DNA of 64,000 nucleotides from Providencia sp. R33 (GCF_019343475.1 NZ_CP072453.1:2170001-2234000), one strand, 5' to 3'; shown: positions 35,480 to 44,120, counted from the first letter of the stretch. Notes: a model not told the origin generated them from the letters alone. Numbers and translations are program-made.

Positions 35480-35977
35480 TTACTCAGCCATGCTGTCAAT
35501 CAGCGCCATCTCATCACTTGTCAGTAGCTTTTCAATGTCCACTAAAATGAGCATGCGGTCATTAAGTGTCCCTAAACCAGTGAGATATTGGGTGGACAGT
35601 GTCACTGCAAAATCAGGTGGTGGTGCAATTTGCTCTTCATTGAGCACCAACACATCTGAAACGCCGTCAACGACAATACCAACTACGCGATCTTTTAAAT
35701 TCACCACAATCACAACAGTGTTATCGTTGTACACCACATTTTCATGGGAGAATTTCACTCGTAAATCGATGATTGGGATAATAACTCCACGCAAATTTGT
35801 CACACCCTTAATAAAATCAGGGGTGTTTGCGATACGTGTGACTTGCTCGTAACCTCGAATTTCCTGCACTTTTAAGATTTCAATGCCGTACTCTTCTTCA
35901 CCTAAGGTAAAAATGAGGTAACCTTCGCCGTTTTTTTCTTCTTCGTGTTTATTTAAATCATCATCTAACATAGACAT
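35480..35977 (-). CDS. cheW: CheW, receptor-kinase coupling protein
   Basis: Adapter joining receptors to CheA. 165 residues with the SH3-like fold: LIFTLGEEEYGIEILKVQEI, NTPDFIKGVTNLRGVIIPII and DLRVKF, then GIVVDGVSDV. It follows cheA by 16 bp. The family-typical length and motifs leave little doubt. Confidence 0.97.
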   Translation of the reverse strand: MSMLDDDLNKHEEEKNGEGYLIFTLGEEEYGIEILKVQEIRGYEQVTRIANTPDFIKGVTNLRGVIIPIIDLRVKFSHENVVYNDNTVVIVVNLKDRVVGIVVDGVSDVLVLNEEQIAPPPDFAVTLSTQYLTGLGTLNDRMLILVDIEKLLTSDEMALIDSMAE

Positions 35978-35993
35978 GGTGTATGGCCTCTAT

Positions 35994-38048
35994 TTAGTGC
36001 ACGACAGGTTGGGAAACCTGCTGTTTCTTTTTGATCAAAATGCTGTTATTCATTTTTTGCAGCTCAGCCACATCTAAAATCAATGCAACAGAACCATCGC
36101 CCATAATCGTTGCGGCAGAAATACCCGGAATTTTGCGGTAGTTGCTTTCGATATTTTTCACCACCACTTGTTGCTGCCCGACAAGTTTGTCCACCAGCAA
36201 GGCAAAACGGTGCCCCGCATTTTGAATAATTAACACGATGCTGTTATCCAAATTGCGTTCTGCTTCTTCAATAGAAAAAACGTGGTGAAGTTCGACCAAT
36301 GGCAAGTATTCTCCACGAACCAACAACATTTTTTCTTCACCCGCTAGGCGATAGATATCTTCTTGGCGAGGTTGTAAGGTGCTGATAATGGCGCTCAAAG
36401 GCACAATGAATACATCTTCCGCCACTTTGACTGACATTCCATCAAGGATTGCAAGGGTTAAAGGAAGTAAAATACGAATGATAGTGCCTTTACCTTCGGT
36501 GAAACCGATTTGAATGCGGCCACCCATATCTTGAATATTCCTCTTCACCACATCCATCCCCACACCTCGACCCGAGACATCGGTCACGACCTCTGCGGTA
36601 GAAAAGCCTGGTGCCATGATCAGCATCGCCACTTCATCATTACTCATGGCGTCATGCACATTCATTCCTTGGGAACGCGCTTTTGCCAAAATACGCTCAC
36701 GGTTCAGTCCTGCCCCATCATCACGCACTTCAATGCAAATATTGCCGCTTTGATGTGCAGCGGCGAGGGTCAACGTCCCTGCTTCTGGCTTGCCATTTGC
36801 CACGCGAACGTCTGGTTTTTCAATGCCATGATCTAAGCTATTACGGACAAGGTGGTTTAGCGGGTCGACAATGCGCTCAATCAGGCTCTTATCAAGTTCT
36901 GTTGAGCTACCCTCAACTTTTAACTCAATTTTCTTACCTAATTTCGAGGCAATATCACGCACCATGCGCGGGAAACGACTGAAAACATAATCCATTGGCA
37001 TCATGCGTATAGACATAACAGACTCTTGCAATGCGCGCGAATTACGCTCTAACTGCACAATGGAGCTCAACAAATCACTGTATTCGTTTTGATCAACATG
37101 CTGGCTATGCTGTGTCAGCATGGACTGGATAATCACTAACTCACCCACAAGGTTGATTAATTGGTCGACCTTTTCCACGGCAACACGAATACTACTGGAA
37201 TCCCCTTTCGGTTTTGTCACGGCAGGCTTTTTCGAAGGGCTTGCTGCTACAGCAGACTTAACCACTTCTTTTGGCACCACAATTTCCGTTTCCTGACTGG
37301 GTTCATCTTCACTTTCTTGCTCTGCTTGTGGTGCGAACGATTGGCAATCGGAAAACGAAACAGCTTCCTGTGCAATTTGTGATTCATCCACCACAAAACA
37401 CAGCACTCCACAAACATCCTCGATGTTGGTATTTGTGCCTAACCATGCTTGCAGGCTATTTGCCGCTTTTTCGGTATGATATAAATGGCCAAACAGCTCG
37501 AGCTCATCAGCGAGTAAATCCACTTCAGTATCTTTAAGTCCACTTAATGTGATTTTAAAGTAATGTGAAAATTCCCCTTGAGATCCAACATGTTTTTCTT
37601 CGTCAGTTACCGCTTCTGCGGGTTCAACATTTTCAATAGTTGGTGACGTGTCAATCACTTCTTCCACATGGTTCTCAACACGCCCAAGCACTTCACAAAT
37701 CCGTTTAAATGACTCTTCATCAGGTAACGAATCATTTTTGTATGCATCGAGCTGAGACGCCATCACATCTTTGGTATCCAAAAATACATCGATGATATCA
37801 GGCGTGAGTGTTAACTCATCGTGACGTGCCTTATCGAGCAAGTTTTCCAGTGTGTGCGTGGTATTTTGCAACTGTGTGAAACCAAAGGTTGCAGCACCTC
37901 CTTTTATTGAGTGCGCACTGCGGAAAATGGCATTTAGCTGCTCGCTATCCGGGTCAAAAGGATCAAGCTCAAGTAAATGTTGTTCCATATCCCTGAGCAA
38001 CTCGTCGGCTTCATCGAAAAATGTTTGATAAAACTCGGTAATATCCAT
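35994..38048 (-). CDS. cheA: CheA, chemotaxis histidine kinase
   Basis: Kinase that phosphorylates CheY and CheB. 684 residues from the chosen ATG at 38048 (MDITEFYQTFFDEADE). P1 carries His46 in SAHSIKGGAATFGF, a P2 region with low-complexity linker spans about 160-280, P3 dimerises (VDQLINLVGELVIIQSML), P4 binds ATP (HLVRNSLDHGIE, DDGAGLNRERI, FSTAEVVTDVSGRGVGMDVV), and P5 is the CheW-like end. An in-frame GTG at 38078 would add ten residues. A hairpin (38089-38107) precedes it. Confidence 0.97.
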   Translation of the reverse strand: MDITEFYQTFFDEADELLRDMEQHLLELDPFDPDSEQLNAIFRSAHSIKGGAATFGFTQLQNTTHTLENLLDKARHDELTLTPDIIDVFLDTKDVMASQLDAYKNDSLPDEESFKRICEVLGRVENHVEEVIDTSPTIENVEPAEAVTDEEKHVGSQGEFSHYFKITLSGLKDTEVDLLADELELFGHLYHTEKAANSLQAWLGTNTNIEDVCGVLCFVVDESQIAQEAVSFSDCQSFAPQAEQESEDEPSQETEIVVPKEVVKSAVAASPSKKPAVTKPKGDSSSIRVAVEKVDQLINLVGELVIIQSMLTQHSQHVDQNEYSDLLSSIVQLERNSRALQESVMSIRMMPMDYVFSRFPRMVRDIASKLGKKIELKVEGSSTELDKSLIERIVDPLNHLVRNSLDHGIEKPDVRVANGKPEAGTLTLAAAHQSGNICIEVRDDGAGLNRERILAKARSQGMNVHDAMSNDEVAMLIMAPGFSTAEVVTDVSGRGVGMDVVKRNIQDMGGRIQIGFTEGKGTIIRILLPLTLAILDGMSVKVAEDVFIVPLSAIISTLQPRQEDIYRLAGEEKMLLVRGEYLPLVELHHVFSIEEAERNLDNSIVLIIQNAGHRFALLVDKLVGQQQVVVKNIESNYRKIPGISAATIMGDGSVALILDVAELQKMNNSILIKKKQQVSQPVVH

Positions 38049-38088
38049 GGTTTTTATCCAGTTTCGCTTAGGTTTCACTTAACGCTGA

Positions 38089-38107
38089 CTGCCGGAAAAT
38101 CCGGCAG
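38089..38107 (-). terminator. Hairpin between motB and cheA
   Basis: Eight-bp inverted repeat CTGCCGGA / TCCGGCAG with a 3-base loop and no U-run on the minus strand. More likely an mRNA-stability or partial-termination element than a full terminator. Confidence 0.35.
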
Positions 38108-38146
38108 GCAATAAAAAATCGTAATGTACTTATTCACAAACACAGC

Positions 38147-39070
38147 CTATTCATCGGCTTTTTTCTGTGTCTTCGCCGTTACCACATTCTCAGGAGTCAT
38201 CTTCGTTGCCGGCTTTCCCAATACGTCAGAAATCGGTTTTGCTCCGTCGTATTCACGTAATATTTGTTTTGTTTCCTCATCATTGAGAACAATGATGCTG
38301 ATCCGTCGGTTAATCGGTGCAAGTCCATTGTCTTTATCTAAATGAATTGCTGATGCCATACCAACCACGCGTAAAACTTTGCGCTCATCCATGCCCCCGC
38401 GGATCAACTCACGCCGCGAAGCATTTGCTCTGTCTGATGAAAGCTCCCAGTTGCTGTAATTCGCCCCGTTGGCATAAGCTAAGTCATCGGTATGGCCTGA
38501 AATGCTGATTCGATTGGGTACGTCATTTAGTAAAGGGGCAATGGCGCGTAAAATATCGCGCATGTAAGGTTCGACTATTGCGGAACCGACTTTAAACATC
38601 GGACGATTTTCACTATCCACAATTTGAATGCGTAGGCCGTCATTAATCATGTCGATCAATAAATGCGGCTTTAACTCATTTAGACGCGGGTCTTTCAAAA
38701 TCGCCTGCTCAAGGGCTTCCTTAAGCTTTTCAAATCGATAATTAACATTACCATCAGTAATATTATTCGGTTCAGGCATTACGTCCCCTTCACGGAAGAT
38801 GGGATCTTTACCCCCGCCAGGGATAGGGTTAGTCGCATCACCACTTTTCGTGCCTGGGTTTATCGCTGTGCTAAGCGGGGTTCGAAAATATTCTGCGATT
38901 TGCGTGAGTTCTTGAGGACTTGAAATTGATATCAGCCACATCACCAAAAAGAATGCCATCATCGCAGTCATAAAATCGGCATAAGCAATTTTCCACGAAC
39001 CGCCGTGACCACCTTGATGATGAGAGTTACGTTTTTTGACTCGAATTACATGAGGGGTATTGGCTGCCAT
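38147..39070 (-). CDS. motB: MotB, flagellar stator protein
   Basis: Peptidoglycan-anchored half of the proton-driven stator. From the chosen ATG at 39070 the 307-residue protein has the plug and single membrane helix with the proton-binding Asp32 in SWKIAYADFMTAMMAFF, and a C-terminal OmpA-like domain (ISGHTDDLAYANGANYSNWE, SSDRANASRRELI). The GAGGAG at the motA stop acts as its ribosome binding site. A longer frame to 39109 overlaps motA. Confidence 0.97.
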   Translation of the reverse strand: MAANTPHVIRVKKRNSHHQGGHGGSWKIAYADFMTAMMAFFLVMWLISISSPQELTQIAEYFRTPLSTAINPGTKSGDATNPIPGGGKDPIFREGDVMPEPNNITDGNVNYRFEKLKEALEQAILKDPRLNELKPHLLIDMINDGLRIQIVDSENRPMFKVGSAIVEPYMRDILRAIAPLLNDVPNRISISGHTDDLAYANGANYSNWELSSDRANASRRELIRGGMDERKVLRVVGMASAIHLDKDNGLAPINRRISIIVLNDEETKQILREYDGAKPISDVLGKPATKMTPENVVTAKTQKKADE

Positions 39071-39077
39071 CCTAGTG

Positions 39078-39965
39078 TTACTCCTCAGTGGTTTCTTGTG
39101 AACGAGCACCCACTTTGACTTCGCGAACTTTGTCTTCTAGTTCAACGAATGATGGCCTATCCGCACTGAATAACACTTTACGGCCAAATTCCACGGCAAT
39201 TTGTGGCGCATACCCTTGTAATGCAGATAAGAATGTTACTTTGATACATTCCATCATTTTTAATTGTTCACTACTGCGCAGTCGAATCAGTGCCGCCAAT
39301 GGCAAAATAAAACCATAAGCAACTAAAATACCTAAGAATGTCCCAACCATCGCATGAGCAATTAATGCCCCCAACTCACCCGCAGGTCGGTCAGCTGATC
39401 CCAATGCATTCACAACACCTAATACCGCCGCCACAATACCAAAAGCGGGCATCGAATCACCGACCATATTTAAGCCAGAGGCCGGCACTTCATTTTCTTG
39501 GCGAAATGTTTCTAATTCTTCATCCATTAAAGCTTCAATTTCATGGCTTTGTAAGTTGCTGCTTACCATCAAACGCAAATAATCCACGATAAACATCATG
39601 GTAGAGGGATCTTTAAGAATACGAGGGTACTGAGAGAAAATTTCGCTTTCTTGGGGGTTTTCAATGTCTTTTTCTAATGCAAGTAACCCTTGCTGGCGAG
39701 ATTTATTGAGTAACTGGAATAACAATGCCATCAAGTCCATTGACATCGTTTTATTATAGGAAGAACGGCGGAAAAGTTTCGGTAATACTTTACATAAGGC
39801 GATGATGGATTTGCCACTGTTACCAACGACAAAGGCCCCTAAGCCAGCACCTAATATAATAATAAATTCAGCGGGTTGATATAGCGCGCCTAAATGGCCA
39901 CCGACCATGAGATAACCGCCAATAACCGCTACTGTAACAATGATATACCCGATGAGTATTAACAC
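39078..39965 (-). CDS. motA: MotA, flagellar stator protein
   Basis: Torque-generating membrane subunit of the stator. Four membrane helices, the cytoplasmic loop with LFRRSSYNKTMSMDLMALLF, and SADRPAGELGALIAHAMVGT with FLGILVAYGF. The start is a GTG at 39965 (first residues M-L-I-L-I-G-Y), which gives 295 residues, equal to E. coli MotA, with AAGGGA just upstream; the longer frame to 40055 adds residues with no family match. That ribosome binding site lies inside a 12-bp inverted repeat. Confidence 0.95.
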   Translation of the reverse strand: MLILIGYIIVTVAVIGGYLMVGGHLGALYQPAEFIIILGAGLGAFVVGNSGKSIIALCKVLPKLFRRSSYNKTMSMDLMALLFQLLNKSRQQGLLALEKDIENPQESEIFSQYPRILKDPSTMMFIVDYLRLMVSSNLQSHEIEALMDEELETFRQENEVPASGLNMVGDSMPAFGIVAAVLGVVNALGSADRPAGELGALIAHAMVGTFLGILVAYGFILPLAALIRLRSSEQLKMMECIKVTFLSALQGYAPQIAVEFGRKVLFSADRPSFVELEDKVREVKVGARSQETTEE

Positions 39966-40016
39966 AATATTCCCTTTCACTCCGTTGGTTAACAGATGGC
40001 AGTCAAAGGGAATATT
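39966..40016 (-). promoter_or_regulatory. Inverted repeat covering the motA ribosome binding site
   Basis: AATATTCCCTTT (39966-39977) and AAAGGGAATATT (40005-40016) are perfect 12-bp arms; three further pairs (ACT/AGT) follow after one mismatch. In the mRNA the 3' arm contains the AAGGGA Shine-Dalgarno sequence and ends directly before the GTG start of motA, so folding would hide the ribosome binding site. Confidence 0.75.
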
Positions 40017-40022
40017 AGGAGT

Positions 40023-40044
40023 AACAGGCAAAAATTTGCCTGTT
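40023..40044 (-). terminator. Hairpin after flhC
   Basis: Perfect 10-bp inverted repeat AACAGGCAAA / TTTGCCTGTT with a 2-base centre, 17 bp after the flhC stop. No U-run follows on the minus strand, so it is a weak terminator or an RNase barrier between the flhDC and motA messages. Confidence 0.5.
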
Positions 40045-40060
40045 GACCAAATCAATCCAA

Positions 40061-40651
40061 TTACATTACCGCTTTAGTAATGCCATCCTGTCGATATAGC
40101 GTAATATCGGCGAGATGCTCGGAAAGTTTACGTTTTTTTATTGCCCGTGATGGCGGCTGGCACAAACTGCAAGTAAAACTATTTTCTGGAATGTGTGCAT
40201 AGGTAATAAACGAGCCATGGCAGCAACTGCATTTTGAGCTTTGCAACATGCCACTTTCAACAAAACGGACAAGCGTCCAAGCACGAGTCAGAGCTAACAA
40301 TGGCTCATCGCCTGGTTCAGGGATACATTGTTCAAGATACAATCTATAGGCTTTTAAGATAGCATCAACGCCTTGGCAGTGGCCACTTTGCAGTAAAAAC
40401 TGATAAGCATTATAAAACATGGATGAATGAATGTTCTGTTCCCATGTCATAAACCAATCTGTTGAGAACGGTAACATACCTTTTGGTGGGGGGCAGCCTC
40501 TTAGCTCTTTATATAAACGAACTAAACGACCTCGGCTAATTTGTGTTTCACTTTCTAGCATTTGAAGGCGAGCGCCTAAAGTGATTAATTCCATGGCTAA
40601 GCGAATATCATTCGCTTCTTGGACAATACTTTTTTCAGCTGCGGTACTCAT
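40061..40651 (-). CDS. flhC: FlhC, flagellar master regulator subunit
   Basis: Forms the FlhD4C2 activator of class 2 flagellar operons. 196 residues with the DNA-binding basic helical N-terminal part (SIVQEANDIRLAMELITLGA, RLQMLESETQISRGRLVRLY) and a zinc site with four Cys in CSCCHGSF and FTCSLCQP. It overlaps flhD by 4 bp (ATGA). A sigma-28 promoter for motA lies inside its last 75 bp. Confidence 0.98.
   Translation of the reverse strand: MSTAAEKSIVQEANDIRLAMELITLGARLQMLESETQISRGRLVRLYKELRGCPPPKGMLPFSTDWFMTWEQNIHSSMFYNAYQFLLQSGHCQGVDAILKAYRLYLEQCIPEPGDEPLLALTRAWTLVRFVESGMLQSSKCSCCHGSFITYAHIPENSFTCSLCQPPSRAIKKRKLSEHLADITLYRQDGITKAVM
40104..40130 (-). promoter_or_regulatory. Sigma-28 promoter of motAB-cheAW inside flhC
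   Basis: Minus-strand TAAA (40127-40130), exactly 15 bp, then GCCGATAT (40104-40111), 7 of 8 to the consensus. It lies in the 3' coding end of flhC, about 140 bp upstream of the motA start. No better match exists in the flhC-motA gap, so a transcript from here would carry both hairpins upstream of motA. Confidence 0.75.
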
Positions 40652-40998
40652 CTTTTTCTCGCTATATCTGTGTCGCCTTGACTATGCGTTTGCAATAATC
40701 GGGTCGAAAGGAGGATACCTGTATGAATTTGTTGCAATTCATCAACCCTTGAGTCGCGGGTTAGCTTTTCAATCGTATCGCTATTCTCAAATCTAAACTG
40801 GCAGATTAGCTGGTTTGTTTCTGCCAATTTGACCAATTGAGGAAGCGTAAGGTCTGCTAAAGTAGTTGCCATTGCATCAGAGATACCCAGACGAAACATC
40901 GCAGAGGCTTTCTCTTGGGAGATGAGTTTTTGGGCTAATAGCAAATATGAGAGGTTAATATCGTATATATGCTTCAGAAAATCTGTCGTCGAGCTCAT
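40648..40998 (-). CDS. flhD: FlhD, flagellar master regulator subunit
   Basis: Partner of FlhC in the class 1 activator. From the ATG at 40998 (MSSTTDFLKHIYDINLSYLL) it has 116 residues, like E. coli FlhD, with the conserved KASAMFRLGISDAMATTLAD, LTLPQLVKLAETNQLICQFR and DSRVDELQQIHTGILLSTRL. AAAGGA lies 8 bp upstream; the in-frame ATG at 41028 would cover this site. It is preceded by a 1.6-kb non-coding region. Confidence 0.98.
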   Translation of the reverse strand: MSSTTDFLKHIYDINLSYLLLAQKLISQEKASAMFRLGISDAMATTLADLTLPQLVKLAETNQLICQFRFENSDTIEKLTRDSRVDELQQIHTGILLSTRLLQTHSQGDTDIARKR

Positions 40999-42637
40999 TT
41001 TTTTTCCTTTCCGAATATTTATCAACATCTGTGTGCAAAAAGAACAAATATGAATTTGAAAGTTTTGTGTGGCTAAAAATAGTTATTAGTAAAATTAATT
41101 AAACTGGATAAATGTATTCCTTTACTTCCCATGTTGTCCTTTGGTAAATACCCAGTTTGGAGTATAAAAACACAAATCTTCAAACTTAAATTAAATACAT
41201 TTCCTGAATACCTACAAACAATAAAGAATGACTAAAAAGTTAGCACTTTCAGTAAAAGTCAGAATTTGCCGATGTCATTATTAGTCGCCAATTATTATGC
41301 ACCACTAAATTAACTATTCAAGGTACTTATGTTTCTTTTTGCCTCATTGGGATAATGATCCATTCATTCATTAAATAATCTTTATTATTTCCTTATCTTC
41401 TCCCTCCCTAACCTAAATATCCGCAACACTTTAGCTCACCCTATGTCAAATGACAGGACTTTAATCAAAGTACTCACTCTTTTCATGTGATTTGAAAGCA
41501 AAAAAAACCAAGCACAACATCAAAATCGAAATATTGATCCAAATCAATATTTGATATTAAGAAACTCAGTCAACTACTATCGATATCTCGTAATATCGGC
41601 AATTCCGGAATAAAACTTAATCATTAATTTTCAATAAGTTTAATCAAATAACTCTTCATCATTCAAAATTATTCAATCCTATTTATGGCATTCAAAGTTA
41701 TTATTTTGTCATACATATAATACTTACAATTATAGTTTTCATTAGAATAATTAAACTATAGTTATAATGTAGTCAAATTATAATATTAATAAAATTAATT
41801 AACTTAATAAAATTCAGGAGTAATAGAAGAAATATTTAGTTTAAATATATGTGTTATATATTATTAGTTGTTTTATATTTTCAGTAATTTTATTGTTATT
41901 ATTTTTTTAATGACGCATTTTTCGCTAATTAATTTTTGTTTTTTTTATTCAGATAACTAAAAATTTATTTTTTTTAATAAAATGATCAACCTACGGTCTA
42001 GCGCTGCCCTGTATAGCCTTTAAAAAAATGAAAGTTTCAATTGAGAACATTCTGTTTCTCTTCGCTGTTTTTACTCTCTTTGCAACATTCAAAATAAGAA
42101 TAAAATTAACGCTTAGCCTTATATTTTAATTTGTATTTTTACTTAATTCTTTTAACCTCTAAATTGGTCGAGTTAAGATTAAAATAAACAAAAGTGATTG
42201 TAACGCATGATTACTATATACTTTTATTTTAACAACTCTTGCGATCTGCACATTTCACTTAAGTAATTTTGCTTATAACTAGGTGTTGAAGCGTATAAAT
42301 GAATTGATTTTATTTAAAATAATTCAGTGAGCTTTTTGCGTGTAAATTCAGCAAAATAATAATCCACTGCCATAGAAAAAAACTTATAAGAATTGGGAGG
42401 TTGTTCACATTTGATTTCTTTATTTCTGAATAATTTCCGAATAAAACTATGTTCTCATTGATATATTTATGCCGCTGTGCTCAAAAAACAGGCATTTCAC
42501 TAAAACAAGTTGTAAAAGCATCATTCACTAGCCTGTAGATAAGTAAATTACACCCTCTCTCACCATGGATTAGCCTGAAACTCTTCAATCTTTACTTTAT
42601 ACTGCCTGTTTGTTGTTCCATTTTAGGAGAGAAGATT
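40999..42637. promoter_or_regulatory. Long AT-rich non-coding region upstream of flhD
   Basis: About 1.64 kb without a supported gene on either strand. It holds a perfect FNR-type palindrome (41534-41547) and long A/T tracts suited to H-NS binding. Its left part is the flhDC control region by position; the right end holds the orphan hicB promoter and its ribosome binding site (AGGAGAG before 42638). No RNA gene or remnant could be identified by eye. Confidence 0.6.
41534..41547. promoter_or_regulatory. FNR-type binding site
   Basis: TTGATCCAAATCAA matches the known FNR consensus TTGAT-N4-ATCAA perfectly and is fully palindromic in its arms. It lies about 540 bp upstream of the flhD start and 1.1 kb upstream of hicB. 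Confidence 0.6.
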
Positions 42638-43081
42638 ATGTTCACTTATTTCGCCAATGTTGATTTTGTCGAAGAAGAAGGCGCCTATGAAATTAATTTT
42701 TGTGATTTTCCTGACATTCAAGGTGTTACTTTTTGCAAAGATGATGTTGAATTGGAAGCTGAAGACGTTTTATTGGCGACATTTGCAGAGCTGATAACCT
42801 CAAGAAAACCGATTCCAGTCCCCTTAGCAGCACAAAAGAATGAAAATACATTTCCTATTTATTTGCCCATTTTAAGCTGCCTTAAGATTGCACTGCATAA
42901 TGCCATCTTAGAAACAAAAACTTTACGCGTTGATTTAGCAAGAAAAATGAACATTAATGCACAACAAATAGAACGGTTACTGGATATTCACTATGCTTCA
43001 AAAATTGACATGTTAGAACAAGCTTTGTACTTGTTAGGATATGAGGCAACAGTTTCAGTGCATAAAAGAGTTCAGAATTAG
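42638..43081 (+). CDS. hicB: Orphan HicB-family antitoxin
   Basis: 147-residue protein with the HicB layout: a partial RNase-H-like N-terminal domain (YEINFCDFPDIQGVTFCKDD, VELEAEDVLLATFAELITSR) and a C-terminal helix-turn-helix (TLRVDLARKMNINAQQIERL, LDIHYASKIDMLEQALYLLG) similar to E. coli HicB. The ribosome binding site AGGAGAG precedes the ATG. No HicA-sized frame (about 60 codons) is present in the preceding or following 200 bp, so this antitoxin has no visible partner and may now be only a regulator. Confidence 0.85.
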   Translation: MFTYFANVDFVEEEGAYEINFCDFPDIQGVTFCKDDVELEAEDVLLATFAELITSRKPIPVPLAAQKNENTFPIYLPILSCLKIALHNAILETKTLRVDLARKMNINAQQIERLLDIHYASKIDMLEQALYLLGYEATVSVHKRVQN

Positions 43082-43349
43082 ATGATAACCAACCTGTGTA
43101 CTCCATAAAAATGACCAACATCGATATTACTATTGAATAGATATTCAACTCACCGAGTAATTCGTCATCTTAGAGCCATCTGGTGTTACTGACCTTATTG
43201 GCAGTAAAGCAAAAGACCTTGGTTAAGGGGTGTAAGTGTGTTCTGGATGATGGTGTTATGTCGTAAATGAATCGTAGCCCAAGGACGGGTTAGAATCCCA
43301 CCCAGTATTAGCTTAGCGAGAGTGCAAATTGAAGCAGAGTGATCTTTTA

Positions 43350-43709
43350 CTACTCACCACGCATATTTATAGAGAGCTTTCTACTTTTATCATTTTCACC
43401 CAGTTGAGTGTAACTTGGTATTATAGTATTTCTTATTTCATTAATTAAAAATAGGCAGAAATCTTTATCGTTATTATCGCCAGTCTCACTTATGCCACCA
43501 ACGCTCCCGTCTTTATTAATCTCAACCTCTAACCCACAATTTTTATCTTTAAAATATCCAGAGTTATACCTGTCTGATTCTGAGATTTTATTGCCTATAC
43601 TTGTTAATGATTTTATTTCAAAATCTCTCAGGTTATCAAAAAATGCATCTCCATACGCAACGCCTGCATAGATTTGAACCAAAGCAATTAGCGCGAGTCC
43701 CTTTTTCAT
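43350..43709 (-). CDS. Secreted TolA C-terminal-like protein
   Basis: 119-residue protein with a signal peptide (MKKGLALIALVQIYAGVAYG, cut near YGDA). The mature part follows the TolA domain III pattern: Tyr-rich helix, KNCGLEVEINKDGSVGGISE, GDNNDKDFCLFLINEIRNTI and IPSYTQ, with the two Cys spaced as in the TolA disulfide. The TolA membrane and long helical domains are absent, so it would be free in the periplasm. In other bacteria TolA III is the receptor for filamentous phage and group A colicins. Role here unknown; it lies in an accessory patch. Confidence 0.7.
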   Translation of the reverse strand: MKKGLALIALVQIYAGVAYGDAFFDNLRDFEIKSLTSIGNKISESDRYNSGYFKDKNCGLEVEINKDGSVGGISETGDNNDKDFCLFLINEIRNTIIPSYTQLGENDKSRKLSINMRGE

Positions 43710-43774
43710 ACATCACCACATTTAAGTTAAGTGCGAAAATACTAGGGTAGAAGTAACGTTTTGGCAATAAAAAA

Positions 43775-43814
43775 CCCCTAATAATTGGTTGTCCAACTAT
43801 TGGGGGCCACTTCA
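43775..43814 (-). mobile_element. Possible IS3-family end remnant
   Basis: On the minus strand the stretch starts TGAAGTGGCCCCCAATAGTT and continues GGACAACC, which resembles terminal repeats of IS3/IS150-group elements. Its continuation folds back (CCCC..AATA / TATT..GGGG, with TTGG/CCAA inside) and is followed by TTTTTT, so it would also work as a minus-strand terminator. No transposase frame or partner end is visible. Confidence 0.35.
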
Positions 43815-44044
43815 GTTCGTCATCGCAATTAGGCTTACAAACTTTTAATTTATGTCATGTTTATTTAAGTTTAGACTGGATAAAACCCTAAAGTCACTAC
43901 GGAGTAGCTCCTGTATACGGGTATGGATCTTTCTGAAATTTTATTGCTAGTTATTAGCATTCCAATAATTTTAGCAATCGCATTCCTTGTGTGGCTTGCA
44001 ATGATGACGTGGCTTTTAATAGTTGCGTTGTTCATTGAAAAACT

Positions 44045-44120
44045 TGGTGGGTTGTGTGGGGTTCGAACCCACGACCAAGCGATTAAGAGTCGCCTACTCT
44101 GCCAACTGAGCTAACAACCC
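44045..44120 (-). tRNA. tRNA-Lys (CUU)
   Basis: Minus-strand cloverleaf: acceptor GGGTTGT / ACAACCC, D-arm TAGCTCAGTTGGCAGAG, anticodon loop CTCTTAA (anticodon CUU) on stem GGCGA/TCGCT, T-arm GTGGGTTCGAACCCAC, discriminator A and an encoded CCA (44045-44047). All stems pair. The CUU anticodon reads AAG only; E. coli reads both Lys codons with UUU. Confidence 0.95.

Noticed and set aside
43284..43310. T-arm-like GGGTTAGAATCCCACCC
   Set aside because: Only three stem pairs form, and no acceptor or anticodon arm could be built around it.
43923..44114. 63-residue hydrophobic frame
   Set aside because: It runs through tRNA-Lys on the other strand and ends in it; no homologue recognised and no convincing start signal.
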